A stretch of DNA of 64,000 bases from Blasia pusilla (Eukaryota; Marchantiophyta; Marchantiopsida; Blasiales). Made by a program: the position numbers and the translations under genes. Shown piece by piece: positions 12,301 through 24,270 of the stretch. Where the stretch lies: positions 7,626,001-7,690,000 of the forward strand of contig CM114272.1 of the NCBI GenBank assembly GCA_050084515.1, given 5' to 3'. The notes under the pieces are model-generated. The model was given only the letters and a program-made list of their open reading frames with translations, did no database searches and had not been told where the DNA came from. Numbering within the stretch: position 1 is the first letter of the stretch; each line of letters begins with the position of its first letter.

Positions 12301-13314
12301 TTCACCATGGAGCCCATTCTGAATCTGACTTTTACTAGTTCTTCCGTGTTCTGGGAGGGAGGTCTGGATTGCGAACAGCAGCAGAACAAGCTGGAGGTGA
12401 GTCTGAAAGTGCGCTACAACATAGACAAGAAGAGCAATACCAACGATCCCTACAAGTTCGGGTGGTATCATGACGACTTGAAGCTCTCTTTTCGATGCAA
12501 GCAGCTGGAAGTGGAAGATCGAAAGGGCGAGTCTGTGGGTGCGGAACCTTCCCTGAACTCCCCCGCCAGATCTTCCCATCAGCAGTCAGTTCTGGCGATG
12601 GACAGCCAGAAGTCCTTCGCATGGGGACTCAAATTCGGCTACACCGCGGTGGGCGCTCTTCAATTCGGATCCCATAACTCGAAAGGCGACGAGTCTACCA
12701 TCTACGACGAGAATGGCAGAAGCCGTGACCACACAATGCCCACGTATTCTAAGCCACACAATTTCTGCTTACGATCACTCGGAGACGATCACAGCCTCGC
12801 ATATATGGCCAGCTCGATCCCCCCGATCAACCCGTCCTCGCTCTTCACAGATCCAGCACGAAAGCTAGCAAGCTCCAGAGGTCTGATGTCATCCGTCGAC
12901 ATAGCTCTCCGAGGGACCTGGAATGTCTGCGACCCCGTCCCAGTCCAAGAGCATGCCTCTTTCCCGTACGAATTGTCATGTCAAAGAGATCTCATCCGCC
13001 ATACGCTCGACTTTCCTGGGCCCCATTCCGAAGATGATTCGGAAGCTCAACCGAGTGAGCAGGAACCGACTCATGGTTCTTCTTACATCGACTTGAAAAG
13101 TGAAGGTTCCGCGAATTTAAGTCCGAAGAATGGGAAGAGAACGCCAGACGAGCAGAAGACCGCTCTCTATCAGGTATTTCTGCAACAGATACTGACGAAA
13201 GGCTTCCTCGTAAACCATACGTTTCCTAGCGAACTGGGCGAGTTTGGCAAGCCCCAGCGCATGGTATCACCCCGAGAAGGAATCGGCCTTCATTCTCATG
13301 TTCACGGGGAGTGA
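6358..13314 (+). CDS. Unrecognised large multi-exon gene, mostly phase-0 exons
   Basis: I do not recognise this protein. A chain of open segments is bounded by consensus splice sites: 7034-7192, 7650-7790, 8088-8270, 8971-9183, 9742-9823, 9919-10031, 10424-10606, 10740-10841 and 11200-13314 (TGA). Every junction is phase 0 except the one at 9823/9919, and many exons end in GAG before GT. A possible first exon is 6358-6393 (ATG GAT GCC, ending CTG GAG before GTTGG). The total is about 1,100 residues. The early exons are charged and serine-rich, and two of them share a basic motif (RIRRVWRKLCGQ and RIRRMWRKLGKQ). The last exon gives about 704 residues, with a globular-looking start (FFFHVRGMAAIVGVGLPF), an acidic/serine linker, a beta-rich middle (TRVRVRVILHPKG) and a disordered acidic tail. 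There is no signal peptide or membrane segment. Exon 9742-9823 plus 9919-10031 could instead be a single exon carrying a frameshift. Confidence 0.6.
8251..8446. repeat. 98-bp tandem duplication spanning a splice donor
   Basis: The end of exon 8088-8270 and the start of its intron (8251-8348) are repeated at 8349-8446. The second copy reads CAAAGTGATGAGGTTTGC where the first reads CAAAGTGACGAGGTTTGT, so both keep a usable GAG-GT donor. The copies diverge by a modest number of substitutions. Confidence 0.8.
8767..9002. repeat. 59-bp tandem array (4 copies) carrying a splice acceptor and exon start
   Basis: Copies at 8767, 8826, 8885 and 8944 each contain TACCTTGCAG or TACCCTGCAG followed by ATTCAAGTAGATGAAACCCA. 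The first three copies run into an in-frame TAG or a TCTGATTG continuation; only the last leads into the long open exon beginning at 8971. The same AG acceptor is therefore present four times at exact 59-bp spacing. Confidence 0.92.
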
Positions 13315-14277
13315 ATCCCCTTAATTTAACTAGAAAATGATAATAAAGACTCCGTGGCTCCCAATTCTTTCAACCTTCGACTCCTTCCCCTTTAAATTCC
13401 TCCTGTGCTTGAAGTTCTCTCTTGATTTCATGCAAGCTGGATAAATATGGATATCACTTCCACGAGAAATGAGAGTCTTGGACGCTAGGATTGAATACGC
13501 AGTTTTAGTAATCGAAAGTACATAAACTTATTATAAACCACGAATATCGAAGGCGAAAAATGTTTCCAGGAATCAGGTCAAGCAGACTTCCTCTTCCTTG
13601 ACTCAAGCACGTGAACAGGATAGTAGACAGATCTTAACTCCAACAGTAGAGTGCGAAGAGCGCTTCCTTTTCCTTCTGATTCAAAGTTAGCTGGGAAATA
13701 TTGGAAAGCAAACAAATGACACAATACTAGAAACTGGAAACGCAACAAATCTTTTCAAAGTGTTGGAAAGGAGAAAGAGCTCCTCAAGACAAGACTCACA
13801 TTGGCCCTCAACGAATGAGGTCCTTTTGCAATCATTAAGTCGATCATATAAAGAGAGGAGAGTCTCTTGATACTTCTATAGTTGTTTAATGTTCCAAAGT
13901 CCGTTGAACCTCTCACGTTCTTGTCAAGCCCAATATGAAAGCACTCTTACTAAGAAAGATTTTTTTATTTTTTTACTCCAATTTTTTATTTTCCTCCTTA
14001 TGCTACCAGATCCAGCTACCTAAACCCTTGTAGTAATCCTCCCTACTTGTAGCAGAGAGGATTTGTGGGGATTTAGGGATTATTAAAGTAATTAAAGTAG
14101 ATCAAAATGTTCCGCTACACTTACGAGTCTCCATTCAGCAATTCCAAGTGTGTTCTTTCTCAGATAGGAATCTTTGTATTTCATAGCTAAAGCTGAAGCC
14201 TTTTTGGAAAGTTCATTGTCCAACAAGTAGAGTTCTAGGGCTCACGCTTGTGGAATTCAGCATATTAACGATCATTA
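13315..14277. other. Downstream flank of the modular gene
   Basis: No open frame of note. The sequence following the TGA at 13312-13314 contains AATGATAATAAAGAC near 13335, which could act in 3' end formation. Otherwise it is AT-rich sequence with no recognised element. Confidence 0.3.
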
Positions 14278-14325
14278 AATGGTCCCTCGGTTTCCAGCTC
14301 TTAAACTGGAAACCGAGGGACCATT
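14278..14325. repeat. Perfect 20-bp hairpin with 8-nt loop
   Basis: The arms 14278-14297 and 14306-14325 are exact reverse complements (core GGTCCCTCGGTTTCC), separated by CTCTTAAA. It stands alone in non-coding sequence. It lacks a following U-tract, so a terminator reading is not supported in a plant genome. Confidence 0.92.
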
Positions 14326-17300
14326 ACACAGCTGCTGAAATTTGACTGCTAGATCCAGACTCATCTCCTGCTCTTTGTTCTAAGCACGGAGCTGGACCTC
14401 ATGGACTCTGACCTCTAAATTTCCTTTTGAGGCTTCATCGGATTGAACCATACGGTGCAGCTGCCAGTTTAACAGACCACTAGAGTGAATAAAATACTCA
14501 AGTATAGAGTGGAGAGTGAATACTAATCCAAGCTCAGTCTGCATATGCAGCATTGGAGCGATTGCGTGCACACGGTGCGAAACCCAATCGCCATGGATTG
14601 GCGGAAGTTAACCTTTCCTCCAATATGACGAGCTTCATCAAGTCCTTGAGGTTTATAGGTAGCTTTGCTCGTGGGCACTAGACCTAATATGGAAGTTCAG
14701 CTACGAACGTTGAATCAGAACTTCTGCAAACACCGTAAAATGTGCCCGAAATGAGACTTAGTTCCAATCAATAAACAAAGTCCATTTTTATGGCGAGTGT
14801 GAAGTGCCGGTCGATTCACGATAACTTAGTTTGGTATAATTTAATGATTACGTACAACTTTAAGTCTGGAAAATTTGTTGTGAACTAGTTTTCTCTCGGT
14901 TGTTCTCAAGGACACAATAAGACGAAGCAATTCTGCGTTCCCTTTTCTCACTCTTATCTTTCATGTGATTGGGAGTTCTTCAATGGTCTCCTTCTCCATT
15001 TCTCAGCTCAGCTCGTTTTACTAGGTCTACCGTTATTACTTTCTCATATTCTATGCTAGAGTGCTTTCATTTTTCACTTGACACTCGGCATGGGTGTATA
15101 TATAAACGGTTAATAAAATAACGCTTGAAAATTTTAAAAGTTAATCATGGAAAATAATATAAACCCGTGCATCGCTTACACTAGTGACTCCTAAGACGAT
15201 ACGCATGTCATTTTTGGGGGTCAAACAGGTGTCATGCAAGCCCCGCTCTCTTCATAAATCCAAAACTCATTCCAACTATAGACCTACTCGTGTTTCCGGA
15301 CTTAAGTCTCTTTCATTAGCACTTGAATATGGAGACAAACCCCTAAACTCGTATCCTGCAGCTCGGGAACGACTTTTAGCGTATTTACCTCGCCAGAACG
15401 GCTCCGACGGGTGTCGTAACCGAGTGAGCATGTTGAGTTCGCCTCCGCTGTGTAATCGGTGTTGTGGAAGCTGAAGTCGCTTGCAAAAGGGGAGTGCGGG
15501 TGCCGGGGGCTCGGGTAAGAAGACAGCAGCCCTCCAGCTCCATTACGGTGAGGGACAGGCTCTAAGAGAAATCTTTGTTTTAACGTTAATTTCATTCTTT
15601 TCTTTTCGAAATGTGACTGACGTACGACTGCTTTGCTGCAGCCACGTCCGCATGGGGATAGCCTCAACCCTAAAGGGAAATTCACGGAAACATATTAGAA
15701 GTGACGTCTGCCAACTACTTCAGGAAGTAGCACGAAGGAAAGTACAGACTTTAGACTTTAGTACAGACTTTACAGCAGGGGTTTTCGGGGTCAGGTAATC
15801 CCTCCCCTCTAAGTTAAGTAAGAAGAGCTAACTCAGGTAAGGGAAGGGACGGGCTAGGAGAACCCTTCTTGTTGTGGCCTTCAGGTTCAGGGTCCTCTTC
15901 TTTCGTACTTCAGATGGGTTTTCCATCTGAAGTACGTTTTTATCGAAGTGCATCAATTTCCATCAATAGTTCTTTCTTTCTTCAGTGGAGTCCTACGCAC
16001 AGGCATCTCACTAGGAAGGAACCTAGGATCGGAAGTACAATGGACATTCACAGGCACGTGTACTTTCGGGCTATATTGTGGCATTCTGCGGCCCCTGAGC
16101 GAGAAGTACCGAGGTCCTCCATCCAGAAGTACAGATTATACGTACACGTCCTGAATTCCCGGGTTCGTTTCCTTCAAGGTCCCCGGAGTGTGCGCTGGCC
16201 GGCCTATACCGGCATAGGAACCCGGCGCTCTCCGTCCTTCCCACCCGCGGTAGCCACGCCCGACGGCATCCAGCCGCTGCACTTACGTACTTCCCACCGG
16301 AGGAAAGCCCACGCCGCCACGCGCATCGCTTAGAAGAGCGCGCTCCATCGGTCCGCGCAGAAAAGACGACGGCGGCGATCCGCCCTGCACGTGTCTAACG
16401 TACGGTTGCGCTGCGCTCACACGAGCGCAATGGCTAATCCGTCCGTCCGCGAACGCCAATGTCAACCATTCGACTCCATCCCACGACGAATTACGTAGTA
16501 CTGGGCTCAGCCCGTTATCCGTACGAAGCGATGGGTGAGACTTTCCCATCTGCAAGCAAATACTAGTAAGGTTATACACTACTACTAGTAAGGTTAATGT
16601 ATACCGTGAAGGGATTAATAATCAAAGGGCACTCTCAGTATATATCAGGATCTCCCATAAGCATTTCCGACTGGCGATTGGTGCGGGATGGCAAGGATAT
16701 CTAGATATTTAGTGGAGATCGATATTCAGATATCGATCATGACTTATGAGAATCGGTGGATCCGAGTTAGAAAATAAATAAAGTGGCATAGCAAAGGAGA
16801 ATCATCCGGTAACTTGGTAATCGCTCGACTGCAACTGCCCGACGTCGACGTCGTCGTGTAGTTTGGAGCGAGAGCATGAATAGCGCCGGGGCAACCGATC
16901 TTTGCTTGATCCAGTTGCAGATTCTCCCGTGGAGCGCATCCGGAATCGGAGGGATAGTGGACCGGTAGGGCGTATAGAAGGCGAGAGGAATCATGAGACT
17001 GATCACGAGAGAGCAGTTGGTGGTCGGTTTGGGGATCTCAAATCTCTGGAGTCACAGTAGTGGAGACTGGCGAAGCTCGCTCGCTCCTCTTCGGGAAGCA
17101 GCTGCTCTTCTCCATGCAATACTCGAGGTTCTTGCTGCATGTCACTGCACTGCTCTGGAGGAGATGAGTTGTGTCTGTGTCGATGATAGATGGACTGCTT
17201 TACGTGATGCATGTAGGAATGTGTTGCCAGTACCGAACTCGATTTTAGTTTCCTTACGTCGAGCTTTCGATCGGAACTGGGCACTGGGGTCCATCATGTT

Positions 17301-17473
17301 CGCTATCTCGCCAGTGACATCGACATTCGACTGACTTGATCTAGTTTTTGTGGACAGATCTCAGGTGGTAGCTCGGCTCTGTCTATATCAGACTTGAGGT
17401 GAAGCTCAAGAGCTCCACGTTCGTTCGTGCGTACGTGCTCAAGAGAATCAACCCATCGCTGCAGCTTGTGACA
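14326..17473. other. Intergenic region upstream of FRO gene A
   Basis: Several frames of 60-150 codons occur (for example 15869-16333 plus strand), but none resembles a known family. Between about 15180 and 16060 the texture (short GC-rich blocks, purine-rich runs such as GGGAAGGGACGGGC, no obvious decay of TE genes) is reminiscent of plant mitochondrial spacer DNA, but no organellar gene is visible. At 16140-16450 there is a GC-rich patch. Just upstream of the FRO start, GTCTATATCAGAC near 17380 is a weak TATA-like candidate. Confidence 0.3.
15904..15936. repeat. Perfect 14-bp hairpin with 5-nt loop
   Basis: CGTACTTCAGATGG at 15904-15917 is followed, after GTTTT, by its exact reverse complement at 15923-15936. 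No gene or transposon end is associated with it. Confidence 0.85.
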
Positions 17474-20400
17474 ATGTCGTCGAGCTCTTCCATCAAGGGA
17501 GCCAGGCAAATAAGTCTAGCGCTGCGGGTGGTACTCGGTACAGCCGCGATGTGGTGGTTCTTGTTCTGGTTCCTCACGCCGATAACGACAGCGAAAGAAT
17601 GGTTTAAAGAAATTGATCAGAAAGTCACCACCACCTTCCTCGGAGCGAGAGGTTAGTGATCCAACAAGAGATCTTCCGAATTCCATGACCATTCAGTCTT
17701 GTTCGGGAATGCATATCTACACGTGATGTAGCAAATTCGAAACGTTTAGGAACATGCACGTCCTGGTTCTTGACTTGATTATCTACGTCTATGCTAATGT
17801 GCGCTCGCTTTTCAACTTCAGGTTCCGTATTTCTACTGCAAGTCTTGCCTCCTGCAGTCATCGCATTTCTGAGCTTCTTCGTTATCGGGCTACGCCGGAG
17901 GACCGCAGCATCCAAGAAGTGAGATCTCGACAAACCTGAATCTCTATCAAGAATGTCTGGATATCTTTCACTTTTCGCAGATCTAGTTTCGATCGCGGAT
18001 GGACTAACCTGCTCCGTCTAGGGGCTGGAGCTGTAGAGGTATTCTACCTTCAGCGGGCTGTATATATCAATAGATACCGATCGATTCGACGAGAATTTGG
18101 AGTGTTTTCATTACGAGATCATCGATAGACTGATTCATAAGAGAATTCACACTACGTGGCGATGGATGCATATACTGACTCTTGTGCATGGCAGATCATC
18201 GAACGAGTCAGAAAAGCCGAAGGTCGGAATATGGAATTTACCGCTCGTCGTAAAGAGCCCTCTGGGAATGCTTACACTCGTCGACGTCATCGTAATAGGG
18301 GTCACTCTCTTTGTGACTCTTTGGTACTTTATCAAAATCGTTGTCGACAGGGCTGAGCTCATCGACAACACGAAACAAAGCCCGGGAAAACCTTCGAGGT
18401 AAGATGGAATCCTGGAAAGCGTGAAAGAACGCTTTGTGGGCAGACAGCAAGTAGACCGGTGTTTCTTTCCTTTATGCTCCAAGTCTCTTTATTTATTATT
18501 ATTCAAACTTTTATGTTTTAAAAAGATTTTCAGCTATTTCTCACGCATGCTACCGAGAAGTTGTGCACAAATTGCTTTAGTTTTTATGGTCACAAGCTAT
18601 TTCAGGGGAATAGGAAACACACCCCCACAGTCTTACAGAAGTGTATTAGAATGTTCGATGCTGAACTTCCAGGGAAGTGTACATTGCCTTCCCATTTTTT
18701 TATTACCTCACCACTCGTTCTAAAGCAGCGAAATAGGTAAATAATTGTTAGTGGTTTCATCTCGTCGAATTGGTAGCTCTGGTTGTGGTCTTCATGATGT
18801 GTACTTGACTTTCTTGACAGGGCGCTTCAGAAACTGGACGCCATTGGGGTTTATTTGGGGAAATCCTCGTTGATCCCGTTTGCTCTCCTCTGGATTCCGG
18901 TCTCTAGAGGCTCGCCATTCCTGCGCATCACTGGAATTCCATTTGAGAGCGCTGTCAAGTACCACACATGGCTGGGCCTCCTTACAATCTGGATCCTTGT
19001 GTTCCATGGAATATCTTACTTGGCTTACTTCCCTCTCGCAAATGACGCTGCCGAGGTACGTGATTCAGTCGACACCAGCCATCGACTTCTTCCTACTATC
19101 GCTCATTCCATCTATAGCTGACAGATTTTGTTATTTTAAGGATGATCGAACAGGTGCGGATGAATGATGTTAGATGATTCTTCTTAAGCGTGACAGAAAG
19201 TGATTTCGACTTACAGAAGTCTTTAACTAGGTGAAATAGGCATCATCTGTGTTATAGCTATGCTTATCTTGCTTATCATTCAGTTATTCTCCCTGAGTTC
19301 ATATGAATGTGTCGTTGGCTCGCAAGTCGAGAATGGGGCATATATATAAATGAAAGAAGCTTCAGTTGCTGTACCCGTGATCCCCGTTTAGAGTCTATCT
19401 GTACATAATCTTTACTCATCGAATAGGTTGGATACCGTTCTCTAACAGGATCATGAAGTAGTGCGTGGTACATAATTACTAGTGTTCCGCTTGTGACAAA
19501 TATGTGCAGCTCATCCATTGGCAAACAAGGGGCGTAGCGCTTCTTCCCGGAATAATTGCGCTAATGGTCGGATTGATAATGCTATTCACCGCATTGAATT
19601 GGGTGCGAAGGAATAGCTTCAATTTCTTCTTCTTAGCGCACCACCTGTACATCGCGTTCCTGGTCTTCTTCGGTTTCCACTGTGTCTCCCAGATGCCCTA
19701 TGTAATCACTCCCGTGCTGCTCTTCTTCCTGGATCGCTTCATCCGCATGCTGCAGTCTCGGAAATCCGTCGACGTGCTGTCCACCAAGATCTTAGCTTCA
19801 GGTGTCATGGAGCTGAAGTTCGCCATACCCGAAAGTATGTACGTAGTATAAGGATCGATGAGACTAGAGATGAGGTTAAGTTTGCGTGCGTTTGATTTTC
19901 TCAAGTGTTCCAAACCCCAAAACCGATGGGATTAAAATGGGTCAGCTAGAGTGAGGGATATGTCGGATTCTTATAGCTAGAAAGGCTCTTTGAACGTGTA
20001 TATATCGATCGGACCAAATGTTTTTTCAGAGGATCTGCAGCGCTCCGTATGTGAACTGATCCATCTAGACTGTGGCGGGCACAGGTATGACATATTACCC
20101 ACTGAGCTTCATGTACATGCTCGTGCCTACCATCTCCCGATGGGAATGGCATCCTTTTAGCGTGGCGTCTACACCTCTGGACGAAACGAACCAAATCTGT
20201 ATCTACGTCAAACCTTTGGGTGGATATACGAAGGACATTCACGATGCTTTGATAGACACCAAGCGGCACAAAGAAATTGGAAAGCTGAAATGCCCCTTCG
20301 GATTCAAGCTTAGTTTGGAGGGACCTTACGGTGACGAGTCCAACTTCTATTTGCAGTAAGTGCTTGAACCATCCTTGTTTCAAAAACCATTCGTGTCACC

Positions 20401-22093
20401 GCTCGAGGTGGAGACCGCGGGCTAACAATAATATAATCTTCAGACTCAAGTACTCCTGAGTAGATGCCTAGATTCGAGATGAACTAAAGGACTCCGGATT
20501 CCCTAGTGCTCAAGCTTCTTCCAGATCCAAGCTTTTGATCTCACCCTGATTCTATTTTACTTCTTTCACCTGAGTGTTCGAAAGTAGTAGCACTGAGGCT
20601 ACTACTTTCTAACACTCAGGCCTCGCGGCGATGATCTCATTCGCAGGTGCATTGTGAAAGGTGATAACATGTTTATCCTCATTCAGAGGTCAAACTAAGA
20701 CTTTGAGACTGCGTGGGCCTGCGCAGGTACAGGAGCCTGGTTCTCGTAGCTGGAGGTATTGGCGTGACCCCACACTTTGCTATACTTCGAGATATTCTTC
20801 ATCGCCATAGGATGGAGGAGGAGAATGTGCCAGAATCTGTTATGTTAATACTCTGTGTGAGAGACCCAAAGGACCTATGTATCCTCGACACCCTCAACCC
20901 AAATGATATCCTTCCTTCCTACAAAGAGCGAGTTCAGATCCAAGTACACGTTTATATCACATCCAAAGTTCCATTAGATGTCAGTAACGCTGAGATGGAG
21001 ACAGGAATTGGTGCTGCCGGAATCGTTTCTTATGAAGAGTACACCAACATGCAAATTCCAGAAGCTCCGCAGCAGTACATCGGACCTCCCGTTGAGGTAG
21101 TCCAGGGGATGTCTGCGGTGGTAGGTACAGGAAAGAGCATATGGGTTGCAGGAACTTTTTTGTCCACAATGGCAGGGTACTTTGTTTTATGGGGTGTTTT
21201 CAATGTCGCCGTCATCGACACGCGAACTCAGAACTGGGAAAAATTTCTTCTCTACCTCGTCGCTATAGCTGTGGCAGTGGTGGTCTTCGGGGGAGGAATC
21301 CTGGCGTTGTGGACTGCGTTACTGAGGGTTGATTCCCCAAAAGATAACTCCAGAGTGCTGGCTGAATCCACCACATCTTTGCCTCCTTCACCCGATAAAG
21401 ATGAAATCAATTGCACAAGTGGTGACCTCGAGATGCTTTACACTCCCCGTCATTCTGCATGGGAAGGGAATGTGACTACAGGCAGCAGACCTCTCTGGAA
21501 AGGTAAGCTTCGGCGTCTCTTGCGGTTTCCCTTGGTTGCAGGTCTAGTTCAACAGGCTCAAATTGATTCAGCAATTCATTTCCGTTTGTGTATTCCTTCT
21601 ATGTACCTGTATAGAAGCTTGAGCTAGTCATTAAGAATCTGGATCGAGATGGATAGAGTTGGAAATTAATCAATGAAACCTTTGGGTTGAGGTTAGGGTA
21701 TTGCTAATACTTCTTGTAGCTGAGGATTTTTCCTGTCACAGCGATCTCACGTTAGCTCGACTTCTAAAATGGGAAATGCATCATTTTTGGAGAACTTTTC
21801 CCCTGCAATGAATCCGTGATAGAGATATGCATTCTCGTATTGAATACTGAGCTTCTTGCACGGTACGGTTTCTGCTTCTCTTGATCTTCCTGTAGAGTTA
21901 AACCTGTAATCTATGTCGACTTTCAGAGACATTCGTTGAGCTCGCAAAGCATTACCAAGGGAGAAATGTAGGAGTGCTGGTGTCTGGTGTCCCCAAAATG
22001 CTCGAAGAAGTCGCAGTCGAATGCAAGAAACATACCCTTTCTAGGGAATCTAATGTGGCATTCCATTTCCATTCTGTCAGCTTTGAGTTATGA
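17474..22093 (+). CDS. FRO: Ferric reduction oxidase (ferric-chelate reductase), gene A, intact
   Basis: Membrane flavocytochrome of the plant FRO / NADPH-oxidase-like family, which transfers electrons from NAD(P)H via FAD and heme to Fe(III) or Cu(II) chelates. The exons are 17474-17651, 17822-17918, 18195-18398, 18821-19055, 19510-19834, 20085-20355, 20727-21502 and 21927-22093, with consistent phases and consensus splice sites, giving 750 residues, typical for FROs. Seen: an N-terminal membrane segment (about residues 20-38); heme-ligand histidines in YHTWLG (H208), FHG (H222), AHHLY (H282/283) and FHC (H295); the FAD motif HPFS (369-372); GPYG near 427; the NAD(P)H motif AGGIGVTP near 445-452; two C-terminal membrane segments (about 580-640); and the family C-terminal pattern FHFHSVSFEL. 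The start was chosen at the first ATG giving a short tail before the first membrane segment. Plasma-membrane location is likely by family, but no targeting evidence is decisive. Confidence 0.93.
20569..20620. repeat. 23-bp near-perfect hairpin in FRO A intron 6
   Basis: The arms 20569-20591 and 20598-20620 match at 22 of 23 positions (CCTGAGTGTT plus GAAAGTAGTAGC) around the loop ACTGAG. It lies between the donor at 20356 and the acceptor at 20726, so it would be present in the pre-mRNA. Confidence 0.9.
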
Positions 22094-23880
22094 ATCTTCA
22101 AGCTACGTTTCCCGATATGGTGAAACCCTTATAGTTAGGTTTTGGAGATTCCAGCTTCTGTTTCATGCATATGCATCCAATTCTAGTGTTACGAACACTT
22201 CACGAAGCCAGGCAGTCGCTGGAATCACAAAACCCTTCAATAGATTTTGTGTGATTTTCTACGCCAATATATCTCTCGTGGTTCTCACCCTACTAATCTC
22301 CCCGCCAAGGCATTGAAATCGCTCAAACTCTAGAGCTACATATCTTCAGTTACCATCTGCGGCACGGAGAGAATGTATAACGCGCATGAGCCTCCATATC
22401 AAAAGCATCCGAAGGCCTCGCTTGCATGTGTACTATAGAGATATCACTGATCAGCTTTAGTCACTAGTTGCATAGTTGCATAGTTAGCCAGAGAGCAAGA
22501 CCATTCAATTCTAGAGATGTCCATGCTCCAAGGAGTTGTATATGTACATATTCTCAAGCTGTCTTATACACTATGTTTTCCTTAAGCGATCTTACGAAGA
22601 GTTGCACGCCGCATGCGCTGTGACTTTCGTGTTCTGCTATAATTTATGAATGAGTCGAAAGTGTTTTTAAGAGAATGAATAGGAACGGTGAATAGCTACA
22701 GATTTTGGTGTACACATATCATGGCCCTCGGTCTTCCTCCTGTTTAGGCGATTTCATTGTGTGATCTTGCTAGTTTATTCAGATCGATAGTGGCCTTGGA
22801 TTTCACACGACTTGTATCGAGTGATTAGCAAGTACACAGCAGATTTTCGTTCAGTCTGGATGCTCAAATCGATCACTGCTACGAGACATCAAGAAGATAA
22901 GGAGAGAACTGTAATGGCTTGAGGAACACACGATTGAGCAAGAAATGAGCTTAATGAAGAAGACATGATTGAGCAAGAAAATCCAACGGTAAGCTGATTC
23001 GCGCTGAAAATTAGTGAAATAAAGTCCATTTTCCATTGTACTTCTGATAGTGTATCAGAATTACAGGTGGGACCCAATATTTTCAAACTGAAATGAGTTT
23101 GAACTCGTCGTGAGCTTTGTTTGATAGGGCTCTTGCGGCCATATACTCAACACCTTATCTGGGAGGACGCTTTGAGAGAACCTAAGAGATTAATTTAGAT
23201 TAATCTTTTCTATTGTGTGCACGCCTTTACATTTACACTCTATAAGTGGAGCGAGATATTGTGCGTAGATTTCAACCATTGGATCAAAAGTTTTATTGAC
23301 ATAGGATTCTAGCTCAAAATGTGGGACTAGAGAGAAATGAATGTATTCCACAGGGTCAAAAATCACATCTGTGCCATGCAATATTTGGATCAGAGTACCG
23401 TAAAGAGAGATGTGACATTTACTGGAGATAGAAATACTTCTCCTCAAAAGTGTTTGCGTGTTCTTCGGTAGCTGGTCTCATCAGAAATAGACTCGTTACA
23501 GACCTGAAACTCATGCGACTCTCATCAGTTTTAGGTCTTTAATTGGAAATAATTTATGTTTTATGAATGGAAAAAAAAAATTCCTCCTAGACTTGATACG
23601 TTTAGCTAATAACTAGCTCGAAACGAAAGACTGACAATTCTTTCCCTCGAATTGGTATGAGCACCATTTAAGATTTGCAGTAACTGTGCTGAAAATCCTT
23701 CCATCGAGATTGCAGTTTGTCATTAATGAAAATCGAGTCAATCGCTGCGCAATGTCGATATCATAAATGAAGCAATCGAATATGATCGATGTCTTTGCAT
23801 CTGGAAATATTTACAGCATGGTACTCCCCTGAACTTCTCTCGTAAAGTCGTGCGGAGAACATACAAACTTTTTTTCGATT
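22094..23880. other. FRO A downstream flank and spacer
   Basis: The 3' flank of FRO A is followed by AT-rich sequence with only short frames. No domain, RNA gene or repeat of note is visible. Earlier exons of the neighbouring FRO relic could not be found here. Confidence 0.35.
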
Positions 23881-23898
23881 TGTAAAAATGGTGTGCAG

Positions 23899-24270
23899 CT
23901 AATTCCCTGGCAAGTATTGGGAAGTTCGTTTCTTCCAGGGCTTTGCACTCGTGTCTTGATTGATGATGCTAATCACTGCATGGAACAGAGTGCGAAGGAC
24001 TGGTTTCAAATTATTATTCGCCGCGCACCTTCTCTATATGCATCGCGTTCCTCGTCTTGTTTGCTTTCCACTCTGTATCTCGGAAATCTGTCGACCCTCT
24101 CTTCACTAAAATCCTACCTTATCTCGTCGAGCAGCTGATGGTCGGCCACTGTTATGAGCAAAATGGTAGGGTACTTTTCAGTATGGGATGTTTTTAATGT
24201 TGCCGTCATCCAGACGCGAGCTCCAAAGTCGGAAACTTTTCTTCTCAATTTCGTGTCGAAAGTTGTTGAG
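23899..24270 (+). pseudogene. FRO pseudogene: decayed exon 5 joined to part of exon 7
   Basis: After a CAG at 23896-23898, sequence aligns by eye with FRO A exon 5 (CAGCTAATTCCCTGGCAAG against CAGCTCATCCATTGGCAAAC, then shared GAGTGCGAAGGA-, GCGCACC- and TGCATCGCGTTCCT-like blocks). A deletion removes the segment after the equivalent of FHC. From about 24163 it jumps to the C-terminal membrane part of exon 7 (ATGGTAGGGTACTTTT, TTTTTAATGTTGCCGTCATC, CAGACGCGAGCTC). Exons 1-4, 6 and 8 are missing locally and the frame is broken. It resembles gene A more than gene B on the same strand, consistent with a tandem duplicate that decayed. Confidence 0.85.

Noticed and set aside
14278-14325. Intrinsic transcription terminator
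   Set aside because: A bacterial-type stem without a T-run in a plant nuclear context; no nearby bacterial gene.
20713-21627. Reading FRO A exon 7 as a complete 304-residue protein
   Set aside because: The frame begins in an intron and ends in the next one. The donor at 21503 and the exon at 21927 give the conserved FRO C-terminus instead.
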